Position numbers and translations under genes: made by a program
Shown here: piece by piece, positions 1-8,875 of the stretch
Numbering within the stretch: position 1 is the first letter of the stretch
Layout: the number at the start of each line of letters is the position of its first letter
DNA from: Hypericibacter adhaerens
GTDB taxonomy: Bacteria; Pseudomonadota; Alphaproteobacteria; Dongiales; Dongiaceae
Assembly (NCBI RefSeq): GCF_008728835.1
Contig: NZ_CP042582.1
Coordinates: forward strand, 1,674,001-1,738,000
DNA: 64,000 nt
Direction of reading: 5' to 3'
The notes under the pieces: model-generated
Seen by the model: the letters and a program-made list of their open reading frames with translations, nothing else
Databases searched by the model: none
What the model was told of the DNA's origin: nothing

Positions 1-978
1 ATCAACGGCTCCGCCCTGGCGGACGTGCCCGACCCGAACGACCCGACCAAGCTCCTGCTCGAGAAGGGCAAGCAGGTCGTGAGCTTCGCCGCGCTGCGCG
101 ACGACGGCACCACGGCCTGCGGCTGCTGGATCTATTCCGGCTGCTTCAACGAGGCGGGCAACAACATGGCGCGCCGGGACAATACCGATCCCGACGACAC
201 CGGCCTGTTCCCGAAATGGACGTTCTCCTGGCCGGTCAATCGCCGCATCCTCTACAACCGGGCCTCCGCCGATCTCAACGGCAAGGCCTGGGATCCGAGC
301 CGCAAGATCATCGAGTGGAATGGCGAGAAATGGTCGGGCTATGACGTGCCCGACATCGCGCCCACGGCGAAGCCCGATGTGGTCGGTCCCTTCATCATGA
401 ACCAGGAGGGCATCGCCCGGCTGTTCGTGCGGGGCACCATGGTCGACGGTCCCTTCCCGGCCCATTACGAGCCGTTCGAATCGCCGATCGAGAATCCGGT
501 GGCGCCGAAGATTCGCGGCAATCCGGCGGCCCGCGTGTTCAAGGACGACATGGAGCAGTTCGGCGACGCGAAGAAGTTCCCCTATGCGGCGACTTCCTAC
601 CGCCTCACCGAGCATTTCCACTATTGGACCAAGCACAACCGCGTCAACGCGATGCTGCAGCCGGAGTTCTTCGTCGAGATCTCCGAGCAGCTCGCGCAGG
701 AGAAGGGCATCCAGCCCGGCGGATGGGTCCGTGTCTGGTCGAACCGGGGCTCGGTGAAGGCCAAGGCGGTCGTCACCAAGCGCATCCGCACGCTGATCTG
801 CGACGGCAAGCCCGTGCATGTCATCGGCATCCCGCTCCATTGGGGCTTCACGGGTGTGGCGAGAAAGGGCTTCGGGCCGAATTCGCTGTCGCCGTTCGTG
901 GGCGATGCCAACATCCAGACGCCGGAATACAAGGCGTTCCTGGTCGATATCGAGCCCATTGCCGGGCCGGTGGCATAG
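1..978 (+). CDS. fdoG: Formate dehydrogenase-N/O type, alpha (molybdopterin) subunit, C-terminal part
   Basis: This is the last 325 codons of a reading frame already open at base 1, so the start lies upstream of the window. The protein is the C-terminal part of the large catalytic subunit of a membrane-bound formate dehydrogenase. It includes the molybdopterin-dinucleotide-binding beta-barrel region, for example the segment FVEISEQLAQEKGIQPGGWV, which is typical of this family. Formate is oxidised at a Mo/W bis-MGD centre and electrons pass to the Fe-S subunit encoded 9 bp downstream. The selenocysteine or cysteine ligand lies in the missing N-terminal part. The selA-selB-selC genes in the same operon suggest a Sec enzyme, but the Sec codon cannot be seen here. 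Confidence 0.93.
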   Translation: MNGSALADVPDPNDPTKLLLEKGKQVVSFAALRDDGTTACGCWIYSGCFNEAGNNMARRDNTDPDDTGLFPKWTFSWPVNRRILYNRASADLNGKAWDPSRKIIEWNGEKWSGYDVPDIAPTAKPDVVGPFIMNQEGIARLFVRGTMVDGPFPAHYEPFESPIENPVAPKIRGNPAARVFKDDMEQFGDAKKFPYAATSYRLTEHFHYWTKHNRVNAMLQPEFFVEISEQLAQEKGIQPGGWVRVWSNRGSVKAKAVVTKRIRTLICDGKPVHVIGIPLHWGFTGVARKGFGPNSLSPFVGDANIQTPEYKAFLVDIEPIAGPVA

Positions 979-987
979 GAGGGAGCG

Positions 988-1935
988 ATGGCGTTCGAAT
1001 ACGAGCTACCGCCGCCGCCGACCCACGACATCCATTCGGACCTGGGCGAGGGCGACTGGATCCGGCGGTCGGCCTCCAGCGTACCGGCGCCGGCGCGCCA
1101 GCTGACGCCGGTGGCGAAGCTGATCGACGTCTCCAAATGCATCGGCTGCAAGGCCTGCCAGGCGGCCTGCGTGGAGTGGAACGATCTGCATCAGGAGGTC
1201 GGCTACAACGAGGGCGTCTACGACAATCCGTCGGATCTGACGCCGGACATGTTCACCCTGATGCGGTTCACCGAATGGGAGAACCCGGAGACCCAGAACC
1301 TGGAATGGCTGATCCGCAAGGACGGCTGCATGCATTGCGCCGACCCAGGCTGCCTCAAGGCCTGTCCGGCGCCCGGTGCCATCGTCCAGTATTCCAACGG
1401 CATCGTCGACTTCGTCCACGAGAACTGCATCGGCTGCGGCTACTGCGTGAAGGGTTGCCCCTTCAACATCCCGCGCATCTCCAAGGTCACCAACAAGGCC
1501 TATAAATGCACGCTCTGTTCCGACCGCGTCGCGGTCGGGCAGGGGCCGGCCTGCGCCAAGGCCTGTCCGACCCATGCCATCGTCTTCGGCACCAAGGAGG
1601 AGATGACGAAGCATGCGGAAGGCCGCATCGAGGACCTGAAGTCGCGCGGCTACGCCAATGCCGGCCTCTATGATCCGCCCGGCGTCGGCGGCACGCATGT
1701 CATGTATGTGCTGCATCACGCCGACCGGCCCGAGATCTATGCCGGGCTGCCGAAGGATCCGCATATCAGCGTGCTGGTCGAGCTGTGGAAGGGGGCGAGC
1801 AAATATGCCGGCCTCGCGGTCATCGGCGGCATGGCGCTGTTCGGGCTGGTTCATCACCTGGTGACGGGTGCCAACAAGGTCACGCCCGAGGACGAGCGGG
1901 ATGCCGAGCGGCTGGCCGGGAGCGCCGAGCCATGA
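988..1935 (+). CDS. fdoH: Formate dehydrogenase beta subunit (iron-sulfur)
   Basis: This 315-residue protein is the electron-transfer subunit that wires the alpha subunit to the membrane cytochrome. Four cysteine clusters typical of FdnH/FdoH are visible: [35 protein letters not shown], and CTLC followed by CAKAC. Together they would ligate four [4Fe-4S] clusters. A single hydrophobic helix near the C-terminus (around residues 270-292, [19 protein letters not shown]) is the membrane anchor of this family. The start ATG is preceded by an AGGAGG motif, and the stop overlaps the next gene's start (ATGA), which indicates translational coupling. Confidence 0.97.
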   Translation: MAFEYELPPPPTHDIHSDLGEGDWIRRSASSVPAPARQLTPVAKLIDVSKCIGCKACQAACVEWNDLHQEVGYNEGVYDNPSDLTPDMFTLMRFTEWENPETQNLEWLIRKDGCMHCADPGCLKACPAPGAIVQYSNGIVDFVHENCIGCGYCVKGCPFNIPRISKVTNKAYKCTLCSDRVAVGQGPACAKACPTHAIVFGTKEEMTKHAEGRIEDLKSRGYANAGLYDPPGVGGTHVMYVLHHADRPEIYAGLPKDPHISVLVELWKGASKYAGLAVIGGMALFGLVHHLVTGANKVTPEDERDAERLAGSAEP

Positions 1936-2645
1936 CGAAAGCGGAAAGAGCGACCGGAACCGAGCCGGGCGACGATGTCCATCCGGGTTCTCCGGTGACG
2001 GTCGATCGCTACACGGTGGCCGCGCGGATCAATCACTGGATCACCGCGATCAGCCTGGTGCTGCTGGCGCTGTCGGGATTGGCGCTGTTCCATCCCAGCC
2101 TGTTCTTCCTGACGGCCCTGTTCGGGGGCGGGGAAGCGACCCGCGCCATTCATCCCTGGATCGGCGTGGTGCTGTTCTTCAGCTTCCTGGGGCTGTTCCT
2201 GCGCTTCTGGAAGCTCAATCTCTGGAAGCGCGACGATTCCACCTGGCTGGGGCGGCTGCGCGACGTGCTGACCGGCCACGAGGAGAGGCTGCCGGAAGTC
2301 GGCAAATACAATGCCGGCCAGAAGGTCGTCTTCTGGGCGATGTCGATCCTGATCGTGATCCTGATTCTCAGCGGGATCGTCACCTGGGAGCGCTATTTCG
2401 CGGATTATTTCTCCGTGACCCAGGAACGCATCGCCGTGCTGGCCCATGCGGCCGCCGCCGTCGTCATCATCAGCGTCTGGATCGTCCATGTCTATGCGGC
2501 CATCTGGATCCGCGGCACGATCGGCGCCATGACGCGCGGCCAGGTCACCGGCGGCTGGGCCTGGCGGCACCATCGCAAATGGCTGAGGCAGCTCGTCAGC
2601 GGGAAGTCGAAAGCGCCAACCACCGGCAAGACCGCCGCCGAATAG
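1932..2645 (+). CDS. fdoI: Formate dehydrogenase gamma subunit (cytochrome b556)
   Basis: This 237-residue protein is the membrane cytochrome b subunit, which binds haem and passes electrons to quinone. The chosen ATG overlaps the fdoH stop by four bases; a longer frame exists upstream but lies inside fdoH. Four hydrophobic helices are visible, including [52 protein letters not shown] and [20 protein letters not shown]. Histidines sit in or beside them (N-terminal RINHW, and the last helix), as expected for haem ligation. Length and order match FdnI/FdoI. Confidence 0.95.
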   Translation: MTKAERATGTEPGDDVHPGSPVTVDRYTVAARINHWITAISLVLLALSGLALFHPSLFFLTALFGGGEATRAIHPWIGVVLFFSFLGLFLRFWKLNLWKRDDSTWLGRLRDVLTGHEERLPEVGKYNAGQKVVFWAMSILIVILILSGIVTWERYFADYFSVTQERIAVLAHAAAAVVIISVWIVHVYAAIWIRGTIGAMTRGQVTGGWAWRHHRKWLRQLVSGKSKAPTTGKTAAE

Positions 2646-2699
2646 CGGATATCGACAGCCTGCGTGTCACGTGGCCCGTGAGGTTCGTGAGGTAGAGTG

Positions 2700-3617
2700 A
2701 TGGCAGAAGCCGGCGCACCGCGCCACGATCCCATTCCCATCGGCGATATGGCGAAGCCGCCCTTCGCCCGGCTCCCCGAGCCCGGCAGGATGTTCGCGCG
2801 GCGCGCCGAGCGTTTCCGGTTTCTCGCCCGCGATCCCGATCTGAAGCCCTATCTCCTGTTCCTTGCCGATATCTGCGGGGCGCAGCATGGCATCCAGGAC
2901 GGACTTCCGGCCGCGCCGCTGCCGGCAGCCGAGGCGATCGCGCGGGCGCGCAGCCATGGCATGCCGCCGCTCGATCGCAGCCGGTTCGCTTCGGAACCCG
3001 TTTTCGACGCGACCTTGGCCCGCTTCCTCGCGGCCGCCGCGACCGTCGCGATGCCCGAGCCCGCGGCGGCGGCCCTGCAGGAGCTCCGGCATGCGGAACC
3101 CGCGGGCCAGGCCCTCATGATGCGCGCCGTGCTCGATGACGCCGTTCCCGTCGAGGCCATGGCAGCTCACCTGTTCGTGGCGGCGGCGCTGCAGGTTCAT
3201 TTCGCGCGGACGGCGGCGCGGCTCGATGCGGCGGGCCTCGTGCCGGTCGGGGACGGCGCCTGCCCCGTCTGCGGTGGCCCGCCGGTCTCGTCCCTGGTGG
3301 TGGGTTGGCAGGGCGCTCATGGCACGCGCTTCTGCGCCTGCGTGCTCTGCGGCACGCTGTGGAACTATGTCCGGGTCAAATGCACGCTCTGCGGCTCGAC
3401 CAAGGGCATCTCCTACCGCGAGGTCGAGGGCGGCGCCGGCATCGTCAAGGCCGAGACCTGCGATATCTGCCGCGGCTACGTCAAGATCCTGCATCAGCAC
3501 AAGGACCCAGCCCTCGATCCCGTGGCCGACGATGTCGCCTCGCTCGGCCTCGATCTGCTCCTGCGCGAGACCGGCCTGCGGCGCGGCGCCGCGAATCCGT
3601 TCCTGCTGGGCTATTGA
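2700..3617 (+). CDS. fdhE: Formate dehydrogenase accessory protein FdhE
   Basis: This 305-residue protein belongs to the FdhE family, rubredoxin-like cytoplasmic proteins needed to obtain active formate dehydrogenase and known to interact with its catalytic subunit. Four CxxC metal-binding pairs occur in the C-terminal half: CPVCGG, CVLCGT, CTLCGS and CDIC. A GTG three bases upstream is an alternative start. The gene follows fdoI by 54 bp and precedes selA by 11 bp, so it is part of the same operon. Confidence 0.94.
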   Translation: MAEAGAPRHDPIPIGDMAKPPFARLPEPGRMFARRAERFRFLARDPDLKPYLLFLADICGAQHGIQDGLPAAPLPAAEAIARARSHGMPPLDRSRFASEPVFDATLARFLAAAATVAMPEPAAAALQELRHAEPAGQALMMRAVLDDAVPVEAMAAHLFVAAALQVHFARTAARLDAAGLVPVGDGACPVCGGPPVSSLVVGWQGAHGTRFCACVLCGTLWNYVRVKCTLCGSTKGISYREVEGGAGIVKAETCDICRGYVKILHQHKDPALDPVADDVASLGLDLLLRETGLRRGAANPFLLGY

Positions 3618-3628
3618 GGGGCCACGCG

Positions 3629-5050
3629 ATGACGGGCGCCGCCGACGCTCTCCGCCGCCTTCCCTCCGTGGACGAGGTGCTGAAGAAGGACGCGGCCCTG
3701 GTCGCCATGGAGCGGTTCGGGCGCGCCGCCGCGGTCGAGGCCGCGCGGCAGGCGCTCGACGAGACGCGGGCGGCGGTCCGCGCGGGGAAGGGCAACGGCG
3801 TCGGGGCCGAGGCCATCGCCGCCGCCGTGCTCGCCCGTCTCGATCGCGACGCGCAATCGAAGGTGAGGGCGGTTTTCAACCTGACCGGAACCGTGCTCCA
3901 CACCAATCTCGGCCGCGCGGTCCTGGCCGAGACCGCCATCGAGGCCGCGGTCACCGCCATGCGCCAGGCCATCGCGCTCGAGTTCGATCTGGAGACGGGC
4001 AGGCGCGGCGAGCGCGACGCCTTGATCCGCGGGCTCCTCTGCCGCCTGACCGGCGCCGAGGATGCGACCGTCGTCAACAACAATGCGGCGGCCGTGCTGA
4101 TCGTGCTGAACACGCTGGCGAAGGGACGCGAGGCTGTCGTCTCGCGCGGCGAGCTGATCGAGATCGGCGGCGCCTTCCGCATGCCGGACATCATGGCGCG
4201 GGCTGGCGCCAAGCTGGTCGAGGTCGGCACCACGAACCGGACCCATCGCAAGGACTATGCCGAAGCCCTCACGGGCAAGACCGGGCTGATCCTCAAGGTT
4301 CATCCCTCCAACTACCGCATCGCCGGCTTCGTCGCCGAGGTGTCGGCCCACGACCTCGCCTCGCTGGCGCGGGAGCGCGGGGTGCCGCTCGTCAACGACC
4401 TGGGCTCTGGCACCCTGGTCGATCTCGCCCGCTACGGCCTTGCCCATGAGCCGACGGTGGCCGAGGCGATCGCCGAGGGCGCCGATCTCGTGACCTTTTC
4501 CGGCGACAAGCTGCTGGGCGGCCCGCAGGCCGGGTTCATCGTCGGGCGCAAGGACCTGATCCAGAAGATCAACCGCAACCCGATGAAGCGGGCGCTCCGG
4601 GTCGACAAGATCCGGCTGGCCGCGATCGAGGCGACCTTGCGCCTCTATGGCGATCCGGACCGTGTCGCCGAGCGGCTGCCGACGCTGCGCCTGCTGGCAC
4701 GGCCCCAGGTGCAGATCGAGGCCCTGGCGCAGCGTTTGGCCCCGGCCATTGCCGCAGCCGTGGCCCCCGAATTCGCCGTGGAGCCGGTCGAGTGCAAGAG
4801 CCAGATCGGATCCGGCGCGCTGCCGCTCGAGGCCATCCCGAGCGCGGGCCTGGCGATCCGTCCGCGCGCGGCGCGCGGCGGCGGCAGCCGGCTGACGGTC
4901 CTCGCGGCCGCGCTGCGCCGTCTGCCGATTCCGGTCGTCGGGCGTATCGAGGATGACGCGCTTCTTCTTGATCTGCGCTGCCTCGAGGATGAGGCGGGCT
5001 TTCTGGCCAATCTCGCCAGCCTCGAGGGAGGCGCCGATGCGCCGGCCTAG
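3629..5050 (+). CDS. selA: L-seryl-tRNA(Sec) selenium transferase
   Basis: This 473-residue PLP enzyme converts seryl-tRNA(Sec) to selenocysteinyl-tRNA(Sec) using selenophosphate. The PLP lysine is Lys294 in the motif SGDKLLGGPQAG, almost the same position as in the E. coli protein. Other family segments include NLTGTVLHTNLGRA near residue 85 and NDLGSGTLVDL around 255. The start chosen is the ATG 11 bp after the fdhE stop; a much longer open frame upstream only overlaps fdhE. The gene is operonic with selB, 30 bp downstream. Confidence 0.97.
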   Translation: MTGAADALRRLPSVDEVLKKDAALVAMERFGRAAAVEAARQALDETRAAVRAGKGNGVGAEAIAAAVLARLDRDAQSKVRAVFNLTGTVLHTNLGRAVLAETAIEAAVTAMRQAIALEFDLETGRRGERDALIRGLLCRLTGAEDATVVNNNAAAVLIVLNTLAKGREAVVSRGELIEIGGAFRMPDIMARAGAKLVEVGTTNRTHRKDYAEALTGKTGLILKVHPSNYRIAGFVAEVSAHDLASLARERGVPLVNDLGSGTLVDLARYGLAHEPTVAEAIAEGADLVTFSGDKLLGGPQAGFIVGRKDLIQKINRNPMKRALRVDKIRLAAIEATLRLYGDPDRVAERLPTLRLLARPQVQIEALAQRLAPAIAAAVAPEFAVEPVECKSQIGSGALPLEAIPSAGLAIRPRAARGGGSRLTVLAAALRRLPIPVVGRIEDDALLLDLRCLEDEAGFLANLASLEGGADAPA

Positions 5051-5080
5051 CTCCCCTGCGCATCGCGCGAAGCCGGTCCC

Positions 5081-7162
5081 ATGATCGTCGGCACCGCGGG
5101 ACATATCGATCACGGCAAGACCTCGCTGGTGCGGGCGCTGACGGGCGTCGATACCGACCGTCTCAAGGAAGAGAAGGCGCGCGGCATCTCGATCGATCTC
5201 GGCTTCGCCTATCTGCCGGCGGCCGACGGCAGCGTGCTCGGCTTCGTCGATGTCCCGGGCCATGAGCGCTTCGTCCACACCATGCTGGCGGGCGCCAGCG
5301 GCATCGATTTCGTCCTGTTCGTGATCGCCGCCGACGACGGGGTCATGCCGCAGACGCGCGAGCATCTGGCCATCGTCGATCTGCTCGGGGTTACGCGCGG
5401 CATCGTCGCCCTGACCAAGGCCGACCTCGCATCGCCGGATCGGCGCGCGCAGGTCGCTGCCGGTATTGCGGAGACCCTATCCTCGACGAATCTGGCCGGC
5501 AGCCCGATCATCCCGGTCTCGACCGTGACCGGCGAAGGGATCGAAGCTTTGCGCGAGGCGCTGCTGACGGCGTCATCGGCGGCCGGACGACGCGGCGCCG
5601 CAGGCCGCTTCCGGCTCGCGGTCGACCGCTCCTTCACGCTCGCCGGCACCGGCACGGTTGTGACCGGCACCGCCTTGTCGGGCCGGGTGGTGGTCGGCGA
5701 TCGCGTCCTGGTGAGCCCGGCGGGGCTGCCGGCGCGCGTGCGTTCCATTCACGCGCAAAACCGTCCCGTCGAGCAAGGCGAGGCGGGTGATCGCTGCGCC
5801 CTCAACCTGGCTGGCGAGGGGATCAGCAAGGACGCCATCCGGCGCGGCGACATGATCCTCGATCCGTCGCTCCATGCGCCCAGCGACCGAATCGACGCGA
5901 TCCTGCGGCTGCTGCCGAGCGAGGCCAAGGCGGTCGGCCAATGGAGCCCGGTACGGCTGCATCATGCGGCGGCCGAGGTGGGTGCGCATGTCGTGCTGCT
6001 CGAGGAGGAGCCCCTCGTTCCGGGTGGGGAGAAGAAGGTCCAGCTCGTGCTCGAGAAGCCGATCGCGGCGGCCGTGGGCGATCGCTTCGTGCTGCGCGAT
6101 CCCTCGGCCCGAAGGACCATCGGCGGCGGGCGGTTCCTCGATCTGCGGGCACCCGCCCGCAAACGGCGCACGTCGGCGCGCCTGGCGCAGCTCGAGGCGA
6201 TGGCGATCGAGGATCCCATGCAGGCGTTGGCCGCCCTGCTCGAGCGCGAGCCGCGCCATGTCGATCTCTCGGCCTTCGCCCGCGATCGCGCGCTGGCCGA
6301 GGCGGAGATGCAGAGCCTGGTCGACGCGCTGGGCATCGTCAAGCTCGCAGCCAAGGATCGCGTGATCGGCCTGAGCGCCGCGACCTGGGAGCAATTGAAG
6401 CGGGCGCTGCTCGCCCTCCTGGAAAATTTCCACCAGGTCAATCCGGACCTTCCCGGCATCGGCCTCGAGCGGCTGCGCCTCCAGCTCGAGCCGCGCCTGC
6501 CGGCGCCGGCGTTCGCGGCCGGGCTCGTGAGCCTGGCGCGGGCGGGCGAGCTGGCGCTCGATGGCGCCTGGGTCCGGCTGCCTGGCCATCAGGTGCGATT
6601 GACGCCGGAGGAGGAGCAGCTCTGGGCGGGCGTGGCGCCGCTGCTTGCGGGCGAGGCGCGGTTCCGCCCGCCGCGCGTGCGCGACATCGGCACGCTGCTC
6701 GCCGTCCCCGAGGAGGACGTCCGCCGGCTGGCGAAGCTGATGGCGCGCATGGGCAAGGTCTCCGAGGTCGCGCATGACCATTTCTTCCTGCGCGACACGG
6801 TGGCGGAGATGGTGAGGATCGCGGTTGCCATTGCCGCCGCCTCGGAGAAGGGCGAGTTCACGGCGGCGCAGTTCCGCGACCAGGTCAATAACGGCCGCAA
6901 GGTCGCCATCCAGATCCTCGAGTTCTTCGATCGGCACGGCGTTACCTTGCGGCGCGGCGACCTCCGCCGCATGAACAAGCATCAGCTCGATCTGTTCCGG
7001 CCGTCGGCGGAGACGCCGGCGCCGGCGACAGCGACATCGGATCAAGGAAGAGAAGCGTCCCCGGTGGGGCGTCCGGACTTCAAATCCGGGTGGGGCCGCG
7101 AGCCGGCTCTAGGTGGGTTCGACTCCCATTCTCTTCCGCCAGTTTCCCGGGAGGCGCGATGA
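5081..7162 (+). CDS. selB: Selenocysteine-specific elongation factor SelB, with 3' end running through selC
   Basis: This GTPase delivers Sec-tRNA to the ribosome at UGA codons with a SECIS element. Nucleotide-binding motifs are clear: GHIDHGKTS (G1, residues 5-13), DVPGHERF (G3) and TKAD (G4). EF-Tu-like beta-barrel domains and then winged-helix repeats follow. The recognisable SelB sequence ends at about MNKHQLDLF, near residue 643. The frame has no stop there. It continues in frame through the entire tRNA-Sec gene (residues 656-687 are encoded by it) and stops at 7160-7162, overlapping the ATG of the next gene. Either SelB carries a tRNA-templated tail, or the protein is truncated when the transcript is processed at the tRNA. 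Confidence 0.95.
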   Translation: MIVGTAGHIDHGKTSLVRALTGVDTDRLKEEKARGISIDLGFAYLPAADGSVLGFVDVPGHERFVHTMLAGASGIDFVLFVIAADDGVMPQTREHLAIVDLLGVTRGIVALTKADLASPDRRAQVAAGIAETLSSTNLAGSPIIPVSTVTGEGIEALREALLTASSAAGRRGAAGRFRLAVDRSFTLAGTGTVVTGTALSGRVVVGDRVLVSPAGLPARVRSIHAQNRPVEQGEAGDRCALNLAGEGISKDAIRRGDMILDPSLHAPSDRIDAILRLLPSEAKAVGQWSPVRLHHAAAEVGAHVVLLEEEPLVPGGEKKVQLVLEKPIAAAVGDRFVLRDPSARRTIGGGRFLDLRAPARKRRTSARLAQLEAMAIEDPMQALAALLEREPRHVDLSAFARDRALAEAEMQSLVDALGIVKLAAKDRVIGLSAATWEQLKRALLALLENFHQVNPDLPGIGLERLRLQLEPRLPAPAFAAGLVSLARAGELALDGAWVRLPGHQVRLTPEEEQLWAGVAPLLAGEARFRPPRVRDIGTLLAVPEEDVRRLAKLMARMGKVSEVAHDHFFLRDTVAEMVRIAVAIAAASEKGEFTAAQFRDQVNNGRKVAIQILEFFDRHGVTLRRGDLRRMNKHQLDLFRPSAETPAPATATSDQGREASPVGRPDFKSGWGREPALGGFDSHSLPPVSREAR
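7046..7141 (+). tRNA. selC: tRNA-Sec (anticodon TCA)
   Basis: This 96-nt selenocysteine tRNA includes an encoded CCA end. The acceptor stem has 8 bp (7046-7053 with 7130-7137), and G73 and CCA are at 7138-7141. A 6-bp D stem (CGTCCC/GGGGCG) closes a short loop. The anticodon stem CCGGA/TCCGG holds the loop CTTCAAA, with TCA at 7080-7082. A long variable arm and a TTCGACT T-loop follow. All of these are hallmarks of bacterial tRNA-Sec. The gene lies in the same orientation as selB and entirely inside its reading frame, and it begins exactly on a codon boundary. Confidence 0.97.
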
Positions 7163-7626
7163 CGGCGACGGCAGCCGCGACAGTGCCCTTCCTCGACCTG
7201 TTCGAGGCAGCCGCCGGCGAAACGGAGGCCGCCGAGAGCCGTTATCGGCGGGAAGCGGCGCAGCGCATCCAGCAGCTGGAGCAGGAGCGCGCCTTCGCCT
7301 TCCGGCGCCTCAACCTGATGCGGGCGATTGCCGAGGCGGTTGCCGGTGCAGAAGGCGAGGAGATCGCCGTGGCCAGCGCTTTGGTGGTGCTGCGGAGCAA
7401 GCTCGGCTGGAGCGCCGATAGCGAAGCCCGGACCGAACTGCTGTCGCGCTTCACGCCGGTCGCGCAGGCGGTCTTTCACGCCCTCACCGCGGCGCCGGAT
7501 GCGAAGGCGCTCTCGGTGCCGGAGGCGCTCGCCGCGTTCGAGGCTTGGTATGCCGGCAACCGGCCCACGCCATTCTGGGTCCTGTTCGAGCACTATATCC
7601 CGGAGACGCCCCAGGTCGATTTCTGA
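7159..7626 (+). CDS. Uncharacterised 155-residue protein coupled to selB/selC
   Basis: I do not recognise this family. The ATG overlaps the stop of the selB frame (ATGA), so translation would be coupled to ribosomes that read through the selC segment. The N-terminal half is highly charged and probably helical or coiled-coil (EAAQRIQQLEQERAFAFRRL, around residues 31-50). The rest looks like a compact soluble fold rich in aromatic residues towards the C-terminus (FEAWYAGN, FWVLFEHYIP). There is no signal peptide, membrane helix or cysteine motif. Its place at the end of the fdo-fdhE-sel operon suggests a role linked to formate dehydrogenase or selenocysteine, but that is inference. Confidence 0.75.
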   Translation: MTATAAATVPFLDLFEAAAGETEAAESRYRREAAQRIQQLEQERAFAFRRLNLMRAIAEAVAGAEGEEIAVASALVVLRSKLGWSADSEARTELLSRFTPVAQAVFHALTAAPDAKALSVPEALAAFEAWYAGNRPTPFWVLFEHYIPETPQVDF

Positions 7627-7645
7627 CGAAACCGCGGGGGCGGCC

Positions 7646-8875
7646 TCAGGCCGCGCGGCGATGCTTCGACAGCAAGGCGAGCGCGCTCACCATCGCGAGC
7701 ACGACCAACGCCGCGGCGAAGATGGCGGCGAGCGTGCCGCCGGTGCCGAAGCGATGGATGAGCACCGCGCCGAGCGAGGGCGCCGCCGCCTGAAGCAGCA
7801 AGCTCGGCAGGGCCAGCTTGCCCATGAGGGCCGCATATCCCCCGGCGCCGAAGAGCGCCAGCGGCACGGTGCCGCGCGCGATCGATTCCAGGCCGATGCC
7901 GGCGCCATAGGCAACCAGCGCCACGGCGATCAAGGGTAGGCCGGCCCAGAGCACGCCCATGCCCAGCACGACCAGGGCGGCCGAGACCACCATCGTCCAG
8001 ATCGGATGATGGAAGCGGGCGATCGCCATCTCGATGGCGCGGGCACCCACCTGGGACGGTCCGACCATCGCGCCGAAGGCGACGGCGCTCGCCAGCGTCA
8101 GGCCGCGCGACTGCAGGATGGTCAGCATATGGACCGACATCGTCGCCGAGATCATGGCGGCCACCGCGATGACGCCGCCCAGGAGCAGCAGGGTGATCCG
8201 GTCGCGGGCGCCGATCCGGCCTGCCGGCAAGGCGGCGGCGTGAGCCGGCGCGCCATTCGCTGCTGGCGGGGTTTGGCGCGGCAGGAGGAAGAGGTAGATC
8301 GGCACCAGGACCAGAAGATGGATCGCCGCATAGACCCAGCAGGCGCCGCGCCAGCCGAGGTCCGAGACCAGCCAGGCGGAGAGCGGCCAGCAGGTCGTGC
8401 TGGCGAATCCGCCGAAGAGCGTGAGGCTCGTGATGGCGCTGCGGGCGCCCTGCCCGTAGATCCGCCCCAGCGTGGCGAAGGCGGCGTCGTAGAGGCCGGC
8501 ACCCATGCCGAGCCCCATCACCAGCCACCCTGCCAGAAACATGATCGGATGGACCGCGACCGCGAGGCTGATCGAGCCCGCAGCCAGCAGCAGCGCGCTC
8601 AGCGCCAGCACCGGCCTTCCGCCACGCCGCTCGATCGCCCGGCCGACCCAGGGCGAGACCAGCGCCGCCATCAGCAGCCCCAGCGAAAGGCCGCCCACGA
8701 TCCAGCTCAGCAGCCAGCCCGTGTCTTCCGCGATCGGCTGGGCCAGCACGGCCAGGAGATAGTAGGAGGAGCCCCAGGCCAGGATCTGCGTCACGCCCAG
8801 CGCCGAGACGACGACGCGGCGGTCGGGTAGACCGGAGGTGGGCTCGCTCGCTGCGGGTGCCGCAGACAGCGTCAT
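7646..8875 (-). CDS. MFS transporter of the arsenic operon
   Basis: This 409-residue protein has about twelve hydrophobic segments and the MFS loop motif GRAIERRGGRPVL between helices 2 and 3. It resembles CynX/NimT-type or general drug-export MFS carriers rather than Acr3. The ATG chosen overlaps the stop of the upstream flavoprotein gene by four bases (ATGA); a longer frame exists but lies inside that gene. Position at the end of an ars operon suggests export of an arsenical made or handled by the flavoprotein. The substrate cannot be read from sequence. Confidence 0.85.
   Translation of the reverse strand: MTLSAAPAASEPTSGLPDRRVVVSALGVTQILAWGSSYYLLAVLAQPIAEDTGWLLSWIVGGLSLGLLMAALVSPWVGRAIERRGGRPVLALSALLLAAGSISLAVAVHPIMFLAGWLVMGLGMGAGLYDAAFATLGRIYGQGARSAITSLTLFGGFASTTCWPLSAWLVSDLGWRGACWVYAAIHLLVLVPIYLFLLPRQTPPAANGAPAHAAALPAGRIGARDRITLLLLGGVIAVAAMISATMSVHMLTILQSRGLTLASAVAFGAMVGPSQVGARAIEMAIARFHHPIWTMVVSAALVVLGMGVLWAGLPLIAVALVAYGAGIGLESIARGTVPLALFGAGGYAALMGKLALPSLLLQAAAPSLGAVLIHRFGTGGTLAAIFAAALVVLAMVSALALLSKHRRAA

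Noticed and set aside
3305-3628. N-terminal extension of SelA
   Set aside because: It overlaps fdhE out of frame; the SelA family N-terminus begins at the ATG at 3629.
7046-7141. selC as an attachment site for an integrated island
   Set aside because: tRNA-Sec genes are frequent integration sites, but no integrase gene or duplicated 3' end of selC is visible downstream, and the following gene is coupled to the operon.
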